Notes under the pieces: generated by a model
What the model was told of the DNA's origin: nothing
The model's input: only the letters and a program-made list of their open reading frames with translations
The model's database searches: none
Assembly (NCBI GenBank): GCA_040255585.1
Contig: JBDZVI010000061.1
Coordinates: 1 to 18,721, forward strand
DNA from: JAAYYF01 sp040255585
GTDB taxonomy: Bacteria > Deinococcota > Deinococci > Deinococcales > Trueperaceae
Length of the DNA: 18,721 nt
Reading direction: 5' to 3'
Shown here: in pieces, positions 9,401 through 16,974 of the stretch
Layout: each line of letters starts with the position of its first letter
Numbering within the stretch: position 1 is the stretch's first letter
Program-made: the position numbers and the translations under genes

Positions 9401-10861
9401 ATGAGGATCCTCTTCCCCGCCGCCGAGGTGGCGCCATTCAGCAAGACCGGCGGCCTCGCCGACGTCGCCGGCGCGCTGCCCAAGGCGCTGGCGCGCCTTG
9501 GCCACGAGGTCCTCGTAGTCACCCCGTGGTACGCCGACTTGGGCGGGGAAGCCGCGCCGTACTGGGTCGGCGACGTGCAGGCGCCGTTCGACCGCGGCTT
9601 CGAGCCCGTCGGCGTCGGGGTGTTGGAGGGCGGGGTGTTGGAGGATGGCGCGCCGGGCTTCGGCGCGGTGAGTCAGGGCGCGCCGAGCGGCGGCAGCGTG
9701 CGCTACGCCTTCGTCGGCCACCAGGACTACCGCCGGGCGAAGCTCTACGGCTACCCGGACGACGCGCGGCGGTTCGCGCGCTTCTCGCGGGCCGTTCCCA
9801 GCGTCGCGCAGCGGCTCGGGTTCGTGCCAGACCTCCTGCACGCGCACGACTGGCACACGGGCTACCTGCCGATGGTGCTGGCCCGCGGTTGGCACCTGCC
9901 GCCGGGCTTCCCCGCCCTACGCAGCGTGTTCACCATCCACAACGTCCAGTACCAGGGCGAGTCGAGCCTGGAGGACGCCGTGCGCTGGCTGCGCCTCGGT
10001 CCCGACGTCATGGGCTCGTACCTTGACCACTTCGGGCGCGCCAACGCCATGCAGGCGGGGGTCGGCTTCGCGACGCGCGTGACGACCGTGAGCCCGACCT
10101 ACGCCGAGGAGATCCAGACCCCCGAGTACGGTTACTCGCTCGACGGCACGTTCCGCTCGCTCTCGGGCAAGCTGACGGGGATCCTGAACGGCATCGACAC
10201 GGACGTCTGGGACCCGGCCAGCGACCCGGCGCTGCCGAAGCCGTATTCGTCGACCGACCTCGCCGGCAAGCAGGCGGCCAAGGCGGAGCTGGCGCGGCGG
10301 TTCGGCATCGGGGCCGAGCGCCCGCTCCTCGCCGTGGTGTCGCGCCTCGCCGAGCAGAAGGGCATGGACCTGCTCGCCGGCGCGGCGCCGGCGCTCCTAG
10401 CTAGCGGCTGGTCGCTCGTCGTGCTCGGCGCCGGCGACCAGGCCCTCGAGGCGGCGTTGAAGGCGCTGGCGCGAGCGCACCCTGGCCTGGTCGGCGTGCG
10501 CATCGGCTACGACGAGGCCCTCGCCCACCTCATCTACGCGGGCGCCGACGCGCTCGCCGTGCCGAGCCGCTTCGAACCGTGCGGGCTCTCGCAACTGATC
10601 GCCATGCGCTACGGCACCGTGCCGATCGTGCGGGCCACCGGCGGGCTGAAGGACACGGTGAGGCACGGCGCTACCGGCTTCGTCTTCGAGCACCCGACGA
10701 GCGCAGGACTGGAGTGGGCGGCCAGCGAGGCGCTGAGCGCCTACGGCACCCCGGCGTGGCGCCGCATCCAGGCGACGGGCATGGCGGCCGACCATTCCTG
10801 GACCGCCTCGGCCGCCGCCTATTCGGCCCTGTACGAGAGCGTGCTACGGTCATGGGCGTGA
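9401..10861 (+). CDS. glgA: Glycogen synthase, ADP-glucose type (GT5)
   Basis: The protein has 486 residues from ATG 9401. A TTG at 9395 would add two residues, but MRILFPAAEV is the standard GlgA start. The enzyme transfers glucose from ADP-glucose to the growing alpha-1,4-glucan. Motifs seen are KTGGLADV (K15, ADP-glucose binding), LHAHDWHTGY (~146-155), FTIHNVQYQG, ILNGIDTDVWDP, VSRLAEQKG (R315, K320) and PSRFEPCGLSQ (E392 and C394, matching E. coli E377 and C379), then RATGGLKDTV. The two Rossmann domains meet near residue 250. A small Gly-rich insertion around 71-98 contains a 15-bp DNA duplication (9617-9629 and 9632-9644). No other glg gene is in the window. The stop overlaps the next gene's start. 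There is no Shine-Dalgarno, and translation may be leaderless. Confidence 0.96.
   Translation: MRILFPAAEVAPFSKTGGLADVAGALPKALARLGHEVLVVTPWYADLGGEAAPYWVGDVQAPFDRGFEPVGVGVLEGGVLEDGAPGFGAVSQGAPSGGSVRYAFVGHQDYRRAKLYGYPDDARRFARFSRAVPSVAQRLGFVPDLLHAHDWHTGYLPMVLARGWHLPPGFPALRSVFTIHNVQYQGESSLEDAVRWLRLGPDVMGSYLDHFGRANAMQAGVGFATRVTTVSPTYAEEIQTPEYGYSLDGTFRSLSGKLTGILNGIDTDVWDPASDPALPKPYSSTDLAGKQAAKAELARRFGIGAERPLLAVVSRLAEQKGMDLLAGAAPALLASGWSLVVLGAGDQALEAALKALARAHPGLVGVRIGYDEALAHLIYAGADALAVPSRFEPCGLSQLIAMRYGTVPIVRATGGLKDTVRHGATGFVFEHPTSAGLEWAASEALSAYGTPAWRRIQATGMAADHSWTASAAAYSALYESVLRSWA
9617..9644 (+). repeat. In-frame 15-bp tandem duplication inside glgA
   Basis: GGGGTGTTGGAGG occurs at 9617-9629 and again at 9632-9644, a period of 15 bp. 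It encodes the duplicated GVLEG/GVLED of a surface-loop region, so it keeps the frame and is probably neutral. Confidence 0.75.
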
Positions 10862-11787
10862 CACGAGACGAAACCGACGATCATCGCCCCGGTGGGGCTA
10901 CCGGCCAGTACGCCGACCCGACCGCCGACCAGCCGACCGCGTCCGCCGACGCCCTGGGGGCCAGCGACGGTGCGCCGTTAATCGGCGCGCCAGTCAACGG
11001 CGCTGCGACGGCCGCATCTCAGCCCGGCGGCACCGACTGGCGCGAGCTACTGGCGCAGCGCAGGTTCACGGCCGCGCGCCAGACGTACTTCGTCACCGGC
11101 GAGCCTGACTTGCCGATCAAGTCCGCCCTGGCGGCGTTGGCCGACGTCGAGGACCTGGTCCACGAGCGCTCGTTCGCCAAGGCCATCGAGCGCATCGAGC
11201 GGCTGGAGGGCCCTGCCGCCATCGTGCCGTGGGAAGAGCTGGTCGCCGACCTGCGCGTTCTGGAGGAGGCCGCCAAGGAGCTCGACAAGCGCGACCCGGA
11301 CGCCGCGGCCGCGGTGCTGGCGCGCATGGCGCCGACGACCTGGTTCCCGTCGGAACGCCACACGCAGTTGGGCACGGTCGGCATCTACGACTCGAAACTG
11401 ACCGAGGCGCAGGAGCACTTCGAGGAAGCCATCCGGATCGACCCGCGCCACTACCGAGCGCTGACGAACCTCGGCAACGTCGCCCTCGAGCAGGGCCGCG
11501 TCGACGAGGCCATCGAGCACTACCAGGCCGCCCTGAAGCTGAACGAGGAGTTCGCCAACGCCCATCACAACCTCGGCGTCGCCTACCGCCGCAAGGGGCA
11601 CCTGAACAAGAGCGTGAAGTCGCTGCGCAGGGCGCAGCGGAGCCAGCAGCGCCACGACGCCGCGGTGGCCCGCGAGAGCCTAGGCAAGTGGACGGGCAAG
11701 TCGGGCGGCAAGTACCTGAAGTGGCTCTTGTGGGGCGCGGCCGCCATCGGCGCCTACTTCATCCTGAAGTCGATGGGCTACATCTGA
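10852..11787 (+). CDS. TPR protein with C-terminal membrane anchor
   Basis: The protein has 311 residues from ATG 10852. GTG 10858 is an equally possible start and would give a classic GTGA 4-base overlap with the glgA stop. Residues 1-60 are Ala/Pro/Gly/Asp-rich and probably disordered. Residues 62-165 are helical. At least two, probably three, tetratricopeptide repeats follow (~171-198, 201-232, 235-268), with typical phrases such as ALTNLGNVALEQGRVDEAIEHY and AHHNLGVAYRRKGH. A basic segment (~272-290) leads into one C-terminal hydrophobic segment (~288-307), ending SMGYI. This arrangement suggests a tail-anchored protein with its TPR scaffold in the cytoplasm, by the positive-inside rule. 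The overlap with glgA implies co-translation, but a role in glycogen metabolism is only guilt by association. No enzyme motif is seen. Confidence 0.82.
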   Translation: MGVTRDETDDHRPGGATGQYADPTADQPTASADALGASDGAPLIGAPVNGAATAASQPGGTDWRELLAQRRFTAARQTYFVTGEPDLPIKSALAALADVEDLVHERSFAKAIERIERLEGPAAIVPWEELVADLRVLEEAAKELDKRDPDAAAAVLARMAPTTWFPSERHTQLGTVGIYDSKLTEAQEHFEEAIRIDPRHYRALTNLGNVALEQGRVDEAIEHYQAALKLNEEFANAHHNLGVAYRRKGHLNKSVKSLRRAQRSQQRHDAAVARESLGKWTGKSGGKYLKWLLWGAAAIGAYFILKSMGYI

Positions 11788-11816
11788 GCCTCGGATGGGC
11801 TACATGTGAGGCTCAG
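11773..11816. repeat. 22-bp tandem duplication at the TPR gene stop
   Basis: The units 11773-11794 and 11795-11816 match at 19 of 22 positions. The first holds the last codons and stop of the TPR gene (ATGGGCTACATCTGA); the second repeats them outside the gene as ATGGGCTACATGTGA. Confidence 0.85.
11784..11816. terminator. Hairpin shared by two convergent genes
   Basis: CTGAGCCTC (11784-11792) pairs perfectly with GAGGCTCAG (11808-11816) around a 15-base loop. The two arms contain the stop codons of the TPR gene (11785-11787) and of the opposing small gene (11813-11815). No T-run follows on either strand. It is probably a bidirectional terminator that arose from the tandem duplication. Confidence 0.5.
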
Positions 11817-12049
11817 TCGTCGAGCAGTCCTCTGAGGACTTCCTCGATGGTCGCGTCGTCAAGCTCGAGGAGCCGCTCGCCGTCGTCCGCGTCGTCGAGC
11901 AGCCGTTCGATGCGGCCCAGCAGGACGGCGTCTTCGCAGCCGGCCACCCGCTCGACTATCGCCTCCCGTATGTCAGCCAGTTCCCTCACGCGCGCCGCCT
12001 CGCCTTGGATGGTAAACCCGTAAGGCACGCGAGCGACCGTCAAACGCAC
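11813..12049 (-). CDS. Hypothetical 78-residue acidic helical protein
   Basis: I do not recognise this gene. It starts with GTG 12049, nine bases after the glmS stop on the same strand, and ends in LRGLLDD. Codon third positions are G/C-rich as in its neighbours, and the composition (Leu, Glu, Asp, Arg, with a run of predicted helix from ~18 to the end) is protein-like rather than the Arg-rich pattern of shadow frames. The first ~15 residues (MRLTVARVPYGFTIQ) could form a beta-strand pair. There is no membrane segment and no signal peptide. The Shine-Dalgarno is weak (GCGGCGG just before the GTG), so translation may be coupled to glmS. It could be a small adaptor or a lineage-specific protein. 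Confidence 0.6.
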   Translation of the reverse strand: MRLTVARVPYGFTIQGEAARVRELADIREAIVERVAGCEDAVLLGRIERLLDDADDGERLLELDDATIEEVLRGLLDD

Positions 12050-12058
12050 ACCGCCGCT

Positions 12059-13891
12059 TTACTCGACGGTGACGCTCTTGGCGAGGTTGCGCGGCTGGTC
12101 GATGTCGCGACCGAGCGCGCGCGCCACCTCGTACGACAGGAGCTGCAGCGGCACCACGTTCAGGATGGGCGACAGGAGTTCGAGCGTGCGCGGCACCGGG
12201 ATGACGAACTCGGCGTGCTGCCCGATCTTGGCGTCGTCCTCGTCGGCCACCACGATCAGGCGGCCTTCGCGCGCGCGCACTTCCTGCAGGTTGGAGACGG
12301 TCTTGTCGTACAGGGGCGAGGCCGTGGCGACCGCCACGACGGGTAGGTCGCGGTCGACGAGCGCGATGGGGCCGTGCTTCATCTCGCCCATCGGGTACGC
12401 CTCGGCGTGCACGTAGGAGATCTCCTTCAGCTTCAGCGCGCCCTCGAGGGCGGTGGCGGCGTTGATGCCGCGGCCGAGGAAGAGGGAGCTGCGCGCGTCC
12501 TTGATCTGCTCGGCGATCTGCGCCACGTGGTCGCGGACCTGGAGCGTGCGCTCGACCTGGCCGGGCAGCTCGCGCAGCGCGCGCACGTACTCGCGGGCGG
12601 CGTCGTCGTCCATGTACCCGCGCTCGCGGGCGAACCAGAACGAGAGGAGCGCGAAGGCGGCCACCATGCCGAGGTAGGCCTTCGTGCTCGCGACCCCGAT
12701 CTCCGGGCCGGCGTGGATGTACAGGACGTCGTCGGCCTCGCGGCTGATGCTCGACCCCTTGGCGTTGAGGATGGCAAGGGTGCGGGCGCCGCGGCGCTTG
12801 GCCTCGCGCATGGCTTCGAGCGTGTCGATGGTCTCGCCCGACTGGGAGACGACGACGCAGAGCGTGCGCTCGTCGACCACGGGCTCGGAGTAGCGGAACT
12901 CTGAGGCGACCTCGACGACGGTGTCGAGGCGCGCCATGCGCCTGAGCAGCGTGCGGCCGACCTCGCCGGCGTACGAGGCGGTGCCGGCGGCCGTGATCAC
13001 GACGCGGTCGATGGCGTGCGGGTCGAGGTTCAGACCGAGCTCGACGTCGAGACCGCCGTGCGTGAACCGCCCGAAGAGCGTGTTCTGCAGCACGGTCGGC
13101 TGCTCGTAGATCTCCTTGAGCATGTAGTGCTCGTAGCCGCCCTTCTCGGCGGCCTCCGCGTCCCACTCGACGCGGTTCGTCTCGCGCGCTTGCCTGACGC
13201 CCTGGAGGTCGGTGATGACCACGCCGTCGCGGCCCAGCTCGGCCACGTCGCCGTCTAGGAGGTAGATCACGTCGCGCGTGTACGGCAGGAGGGCCGGCAC
13301 GTCGGAAGCCAGGTAGTTCTCGTCGGTTCCCAGGCCGATGACCAGCGGGCTCGTGTTGCGCGCGGCGACGAGGAGGTCGTGCTCGGCGTGGGCGACGACG
13401 AGCGCGTAGGCGCCGGAGACGCGCTTGAGGCAGGCGCGCACGGCCGAGGCCAGGTCGCGCCCGACCTCCTCGTACGCTTCCTCCATGAGGTGCACTAGCA
13501 CCTCGGTGTCGGTCTCGGAGGCGAACACGTGGCCGCGGGCGGCGAGCTCCTCGCGCAGTTCGACGTAGTTCTCGATGATGCCGTTGTGGATGACGGCCAG
13601 GCGGCCGTCCTCGGAGAGGTGCGGGTGGGCGTTGACGTCGTTGGGGCGGCCGTGCGTGGCCCAGCGCGTGTGGCCGAGCCCGACGCAGCCGGCGGGGAGG
13701 CCGGCCGCCACGGCGTCGCGCAGCACGCTGAGCTTGCCGGCGCGCTTGACGGCCCGCAACTGACCGTCTGCCCCTAGGCCCTTAACGGCCAGGCCGGCGG
13801 AATCGTAACCCCGGTACTCGAGACGGCCGAGGCCATCGAGGATGACCCCCGCGGCCTCACGGCCACCAACGTAACCAACTATTCCGCACAT
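12059..13891 (-). CDS. glmS: Glutamine-fructose-6-phosphate aminotransferase
   Basis: The 610-residue protein has the full length of the family. It makes glucosamine-6-phosphate from fructose-6-phosphate and glutamine in the cytosol, the entry step to UDP-GlcNAc, peptidoglycan and lipopolysaccharide-type glycans. The N-terminal class II amidotransferase domain starts MCGIVGYVG, with nucleophile Cys2 (N-terminal after Met removal), GHTRWATHG (73-81), HNGIIENY and SETDTE. The two SIS sugar-isomerase domains (~290-430, ~460-600) contain VVVSQSGETIDT, NAKGSS, LKLKEISYVHAEAY (E490), MKHGPIAL (H506) and the C-terminal NLAKSVTVE (K605). The last three equal E. coli E488, H504 and K603. ATG 13891 is preceded by GAGGGGAG (13901-13908). 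A 78-codon gene follows at once. Upstream is a repeat-rich region with no recognisable glmS ribozyme. Confidence 0.97.
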   Translation of the reverse strand: MCGIVGYVGGREAAGVILDGLGRLEYRGYDSAGLAVKGLGADGQLRAVKRAGKLSVLRDAVAAGLPAGCVGLGHTRWATHGRPNDVNAHPHLSEDGRLAVIHNGIIENYVELREELAARGHVFASETDTEVLVHLMEEAYEEVGRDLASAVRACLKRVSGAYALVVAHAEHDLLVAARNTSPLVIGLGTDENYLASDVPALLPYTRDVIYLLDGDVAELGRDGVVITDLQGVRQARETNRVEWDAEAAEKGGYEHYMLKEIYEQPTVLQNTLFGRFTHGGLDVELGLNLDPHAIDRVVITAAGTASYAGEVGRTLLRRMARLDTVVEVASEFRYSEPVVDERTLCVVVSQSGETIDTLEAMREAKRRGARTLAILNAKGSSISREADDVLYIHAGPEIGVASTKAYLGMVAAFALLSFWFARERGYMDDDAAREYVRALRELPGQVERTLQVRDHVAQIAEQIKDARSSLFLGRGINAATALEGALKLKEISYVHAEAYPMGEMKHGPIALVDRDLPVVAVATASPLYDKTVSNLQEVRAREGRLIVVADEDDAKIGQHAEFVIPVPRTLELLSPILNVVPLQLLSYEVARALGRDIDQPRNLAKSVTVE

Positions 13892-13908
13892 GGTCCCATT
13901 CTCCCCTC

Positions 13909-13923
13909 ACGGCATTACGCCGT
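13909..13923 (-). promoter_or_regulatory. Hairpin abutting the glmS ribosome binding site
   Basis: On the minus strand ACGGC-GTAAT-GCCGT forms a 5-bp stem that ends directly before the GAGGGGAG ribosome binding site of glmS (13901-13908). It could affect initiation. No clear -35/-10 pair was found between this and the large palindrome. Confidence 0.35.
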
Positions 13924-13978
13924 TCTTACGTGGGAGCAGGTTACGGCCGCGCGCAGCCCAGGGTCGTCGCAACCGCCA

Positions 13979-14022
13979 CGTCATCGAGGCGTCATCGACG
14001 CGTCGATGACGCCTCGATGACG
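13979..14022. repeat. Perfect 44-bp palindrome of four 11-bp units
   Basis: The centre is between 14000 and 14001, and all 22 base pairs are complementary. Each arm is itself two direct 11-bp units, CGTCATCGAGG then CGTCATCGACG, mirrored on the other side. The palindrome lies 88 bases upstream of the glmS start and 53 bases past the stop of the pheST operon, both on the minus strand. As RNA it would form a ~20-bp hairpin, but no U-run follows it on the minus strand. It could be a terminator, a multi-site operator or a dispersed repeat element. Confidence 0.9.
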
Positions 14023-14024
14023 CG

Positions 14025-14076
14025 CTCGCGGGGCCCCCTCGCCGACCTCTTCTCGCGAGGGCCCTCGCCGACCTCT
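14025..14076. repeat. Tandem duplication of about 25 bp at the CvpA-like gene stop
   Basis: Units 14025-14050 and 14052-14076 both start CTCGCG and share the 15-bp end CCCTCGCCGACCTCT. On the minus strand the block begins within the TAG stop of the CvpA-like gene (14075-14077). It also contains the 14-bp palindrome GCGAGGGCCCTCGC (14055-14068) and GGGGCCCC (14030-14037). Confidence 0.8.
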
Positions 14077-14629
14077 AAGGAGCGTTCCACGGCTCGCCCA
14101 CGACGAGCCAGCGGTGGAGCAGGCCCTCAGCCCGCCATGCGACGTTCTTCAGGCCCTCGGCCGGCGTCGGCGCCGGGAGGAGCGGGTGCAGGAGGATGGA
14201 GCGACCCTCGAGGACGAGGGGCGACTGCGCGAACGTGACGGCCAGCCCGATCGGGGCCGTGCGCGGCGGGTAGAAGATCTCCCGCTCGTTGACGGGACTC
14301 CGCTCGATGGGCAGCGACGTCACGAGCGCGAACATCAGGCTCAGGCCGAGGACGGCGCCGCCTACCCCGCCCGCCGCGGCGGTGCCCCAGTGTTGCCGGC
14401 GGTTGGGCGGCACGAGGCGTTGGCCGATCAGGGCGAGGATGAGGGTGCCGCAGAAGGCCGCGGCGAGTGCTATCCAGAGGTCACGCGAGCCGATGATGAT
14501 GAGCGGCCTCAGGAGCAGCGCTCCCCCGACGCCGACCACCAGCCCGACCAGGCGCCGTTTGGCCCCCAACGCCGTCATGATCACGATCATGAGCACTAGG
14601 GCAGCGTCTAGCCAAGTGACGGGCGTCAT
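14075..14629 (-). CDS. CvpA-like four-helix membrane protein
   Basis: The protein has 184 residues from ATG 14629, which overlaps the pheT stop by four bases (ATGA). The N-terminal half has four hydrophobic segments, about 5-20, 27-46, 50-70 and 83-105, the layout of the CvpA (colicin V production) family. WLDAALVLMIVIMTALGAKRRLVG resembles the CvpA opening (Asp in the first helix, then G and basic residues before the second). Residues ~107-184 form a soluble tail. CvpA proteins are inner-membrane proteins of poorly understood function linked to envelope stress. A CvpA-family gene also lies in the pheST neighbourhood of Bacillus subtilis, which supports the call. The gene is last in the pheS-pheT operon, and its stop runs into a tandem repeat. 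It could be an unrelated small membrane protein; the topology is firmer than the family. Confidence 0.65.
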   Translation of the reverse strand: MTPVTWLDAALVLMIVIMTALGAKRRLVGLVVGVGGALLLRPLIIIGSRDLWIALAAAFCGTLILALIGQRLVPPNRRQHWGTAAAGGVGGAVLGLSLMFALVTSLPIERSPVNEREIFYPPRTAPIGLAVTFAQSPLVLEGRSILLHPLLPAPTPAEGLKNVAWRAEGLLHRWLVVGEPWNAP

Positions 14630-16974
14630 GCCCGGATATCGTAGCCCGCGCTCCTGACGACCTGGATGACATTCTCCATAAGGGCGTCCACCTCCGCGTC
14701 CGTGAGCGCGCGTCCGGCGTCGCGGAAGCGGAAGCGCAGGGCGAGCGACCGACTGCCGCTCGGCAGCGTGGCGCCGCGGTACTCGTCGAATGGCTCCAGC
14801 GAGATGAGCTTGTCGCCCGCCGCGGCCGCGAGCCTGGCCGCGAGGTCGGCGTAAGTGATCCGCGCAGGCAGCACGATGGCGAGGTCGCGCTCTGCGTAGG
14901 GCTGGCGCACGATCTCCTTGAAGGCGATGCGCTTGCCCCCCAACGGCAGCCGCAACTCCGCGACGTAGACCTCGGGCAGCTCGAAGGCCGCGGCAACGGC
15001 CGGGTGCAGGCGGCCGGCGCTGCCGACCTCGGCGCCGTTCCAGACGACCCGGGCTGAGACGCCGGGGTGGAGGTGGGGGAACTCGGCCGGCGTCATCTCG
15101 ACGGTGGCGCCTTCCACGCCCGCCAGGCTCTCCAGGACCCCTTTGAGGGTGAAGAAGTCGCCCGCAAGGTCGGCTCGCCACTTCCCTTCCACGCGCGGGC
15201 CTCGCATGAGGAGCGCCACGCGCTCCTCCTCCACCGCTCCGAAGACGTGGCCGACCTCGAAGAGCGACAGGGTGGGCGCGGCGCGGTTCGCGGCGGCGGC
15301 GGCCAGGAGGCCCGGGTACAGGGCTGTGCGCAAGACGCCCTTCTCGGTCCCCTGCGGGGAGGCCAGCTCGACGGCCGGGTCGGGCGCCGCCGCCCTGGCG
15401 AGCTCGGCCGCGCCCGTGAACACGTAGGTCATGGTCTCCTGCAGGCCCATGGCGGCGAGGCGGTCGCGGAGCCAGCGGTGCGTCGGGTCGCCTGCCGGCG
15501 GCACGAAGCGCATGTCGGGCTCTGTCATGCCGATGTGCTCGTAGCCGTGGACGCGCGCCACCTCCTCGACGACGTCCTCCTCGAGGGAGATGTCGTAGCG
15601 CCAGCTCGGCGGGGTGACGAGCCAGTCGTCGGCCGCGCGCTCCTCGACCCGGCAGCCGAGCGCGACGAGGTAGCCGCGCTGCGCGGGCCCGGGCACGTCG
15701 AAGTCCATGAGGAAGTGGACGCGGCTCGGGCGGTACGGCACGGCCGGGCGGTCGGTGTCCGCGCCGAACGCCGTGATGCCCGGGTTCGCGCTCCCGCCCG
15801 CCACGTCGAGGATGACCTGCGTCAGGCGCGCGGAGGCGAGCTCCTGCAGGTTCGGGTCGACGCCGCGCTCGAAGCGCGTGCGCGCGTCCGTCACGACCTT
15901 GTGGCGCTGCCCCGCGCGCCGCACCGTGACGGGGTCGAAGAGGGCCGCCTCCAGCACGAGCTCCGTGGTGGTCGTCTCGACGCCGCCGTAGGCGCCGCCC
16001 ATCACCCCGGCGAGGCCGAGGGGCACGTCGCCCGCCGGTCCGGTGGTGGTGATGAGGAGGTCGGTCGGGTCGAGCGCCAGCTCCTCGTCGTTGAGGAGCG
16101 TGAGCCGCTCCTGCGCGCGCGCCCTGCGCACGACCATGTGACCGCCCTCGAAGACGGACGCGTCGTAGGCGTGGTTGGGCTGGCCCAGCTCGAAGGTGAT
16201 GAAGTTCGTGGCGTCGACGACGTTGTTGCGTGGCCGCAGGCCAACGGCCGCCACGCGGCGCTGCAGCCAGACGGGGCTCGGCCGCACCGTCACGCCGCTG
16301 ATCCTCCGCAGCGTGAAGCGCGGGGCGGCGTGTCGGTCCTGCACGTCGAGGGTCAGCCCGTCGTCGAGCGTCGGGTCGGCGAGGCTCAGACCGGCCGCCG
16401 GGTGGCGCACCGCCAGTCCGAGCTTGGCGCCCACGTCGCGGGCCACGCCTAGCAGGCTGAAGGCGTCGGCGCGGTTCGGGGTCAGCTCCAGCTCGAGCAC
16501 GGTCTCGGCCGGCCACAGCTCAGCGAGGCTCGCGCCCAGCGGCGCGTCCGGCCCGAGCGCCATGACGCCGGCGCCGTGCTCGAAGAGCCCCAGCTCCTTG
16601 GCGCTGGCCAGCATGCCGTTGCTCGGCACGCCCCTGATCTCGCGCGCCCGCACGGTGAGGTCGACGGGCGGCAAGTACGTGCCGGGCAGCACGAGCGCGG
16701 TGCGCATGCCTGCCGCGATGTTCGGGTCGCCGCACACCACGACGTGCTCAACGCTGCCGTCGAACACGATGGTGCGCGACAGGTGGTCGGAGCCCTCGAT
16801 GGGTACGGCCGAACGCACGTCGACGACGATCGTGCCGTCCGGCGCGCCGGCTGCCTCCTCGACCGACTCGACCGCCAGGCCGAGGCCGTCGAGCAGCTCG
16901 GCCAGCCGGCGCGGCTCCGGGAAGGCGGCGGCCTCGTCGAAGAACGTGCGCAACCAGGAGTACGGGACCTTCAT
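14626..16974 (-). CDS. pheT: Phenylalanine-tRNA ligase beta subunit
   Basis: The 782-residue product starts at ATG 16974 (MKVPYSWLRTFF), which overlaps the pheS stop as ATGA; the open frame extends further upstream only inside pheS. With PheS it forms the alpha2beta2 enzyme that charges tRNA-Phe. Domains seen in order are the EMAP-type tRNA-binding domain (~45-155, with VVVCGDPNIAAGM and RGVPSNGMLASAKELGL), the B1/B3-B4 core with the editing region (~205-385, NNVVDATNFITFELGQPNHA and GLAGVMGG), the B5 domain (~395-485, WRYDISLEEDVVEEVARVHGY), the catalytic-like core (~495-675) and the anticodon-binding FDX-ACB domain (~688-782, YAERDLAIVLP). The length is like Thermus (785). AGGGGC precedes the start. 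Nothing is missing. Confidence 0.97.
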   Translation of the reverse strand: MKVPYSWLRTFFDEAAAFPEPRRLAELLDGLGLAVESVEEAAGAPDGTIVVDVRSAVPIEGSDHLSRTIVFDGSVEHVVVCGDPNIAAGMRTALVLPGTYLPPVDLTVRAREIRGVPSNGMLASAKELGLFEHGAGVMALGPDAPLGASLAELWPAETVLELELTPNRADAFSLLGVARDVGAKLGLAVRHPAAGLSLADPTLDDGLTLDVQDRHAAPRFTLRRISGVTVRPSPVWLQRRVAAVGLRPRNNVVDATNFITFELGQPNHAYDASVFEGGHMVVRRARAQERLTLLNDEELALDPTDLLITTTGPAGDVPLGLAGVMGGAYGGVETTTTELVLEAALFDPVTVRRAGQRHKVVTDARTRFERGVDPNLQELASARLTQVILDVAGGSANPGITAFGADTDRPAVPYRPSRVHFLMDFDVPGPAQRGYLVALGCRVEERAADDWLVTPPSWRYDISLEEDVVEEVARVHGYEHIGMTEPDMRFVPPAGDPTHRWLRDRLAAMGLQETMTYVFTGAAELARAAAPDPAVELASPQGTEKGVLRTALYPGLLAAAAANRAAPTLSLFEVGHVFGAVEEERVALLMRGPRVEGKWRADLAGDFFTLKGVLESLAGVEGATVEMTPAEFPHLHPGVSARVVWNGAEVGSAGRLHPAVAAAFELPEVYVAELRLPLGGKRIAFKEIVRQPYAERDLAIVLPARITYADLAARLAAAAGDKLISLEPFDEYRGATLPSGSRSLALRFRFRDAGRALTDAEVDALMENVIQVVRSAGYDIRA

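Noticed and set aside
10972..11003. 8-bp inverted repeat GCGCCGTT/AACGGCGC inside the TPR gene
   Set aside because: It lies in the disordered Ala/Gly/Pro linker coding region, and such repeats are expected by chance at this base composition.
13892..14074. glmS ribozyme upstream of glmS
   Set aside because: No recognisable ribozyme core or cleavage-site context; the region is made of palindromes and repeats.
13979..14076. CRISPR array
   Set aside because: The units are 11 and ~25 bp, adjacent and partly inverted, with no spacers and no cas genes.
15067..16452. 461-codon plus-strand frame antisense to pheT
   Set aside because: It has Arg/His/Val-rich shadow composition and no domain; the minus frame encodes a complete PheT.
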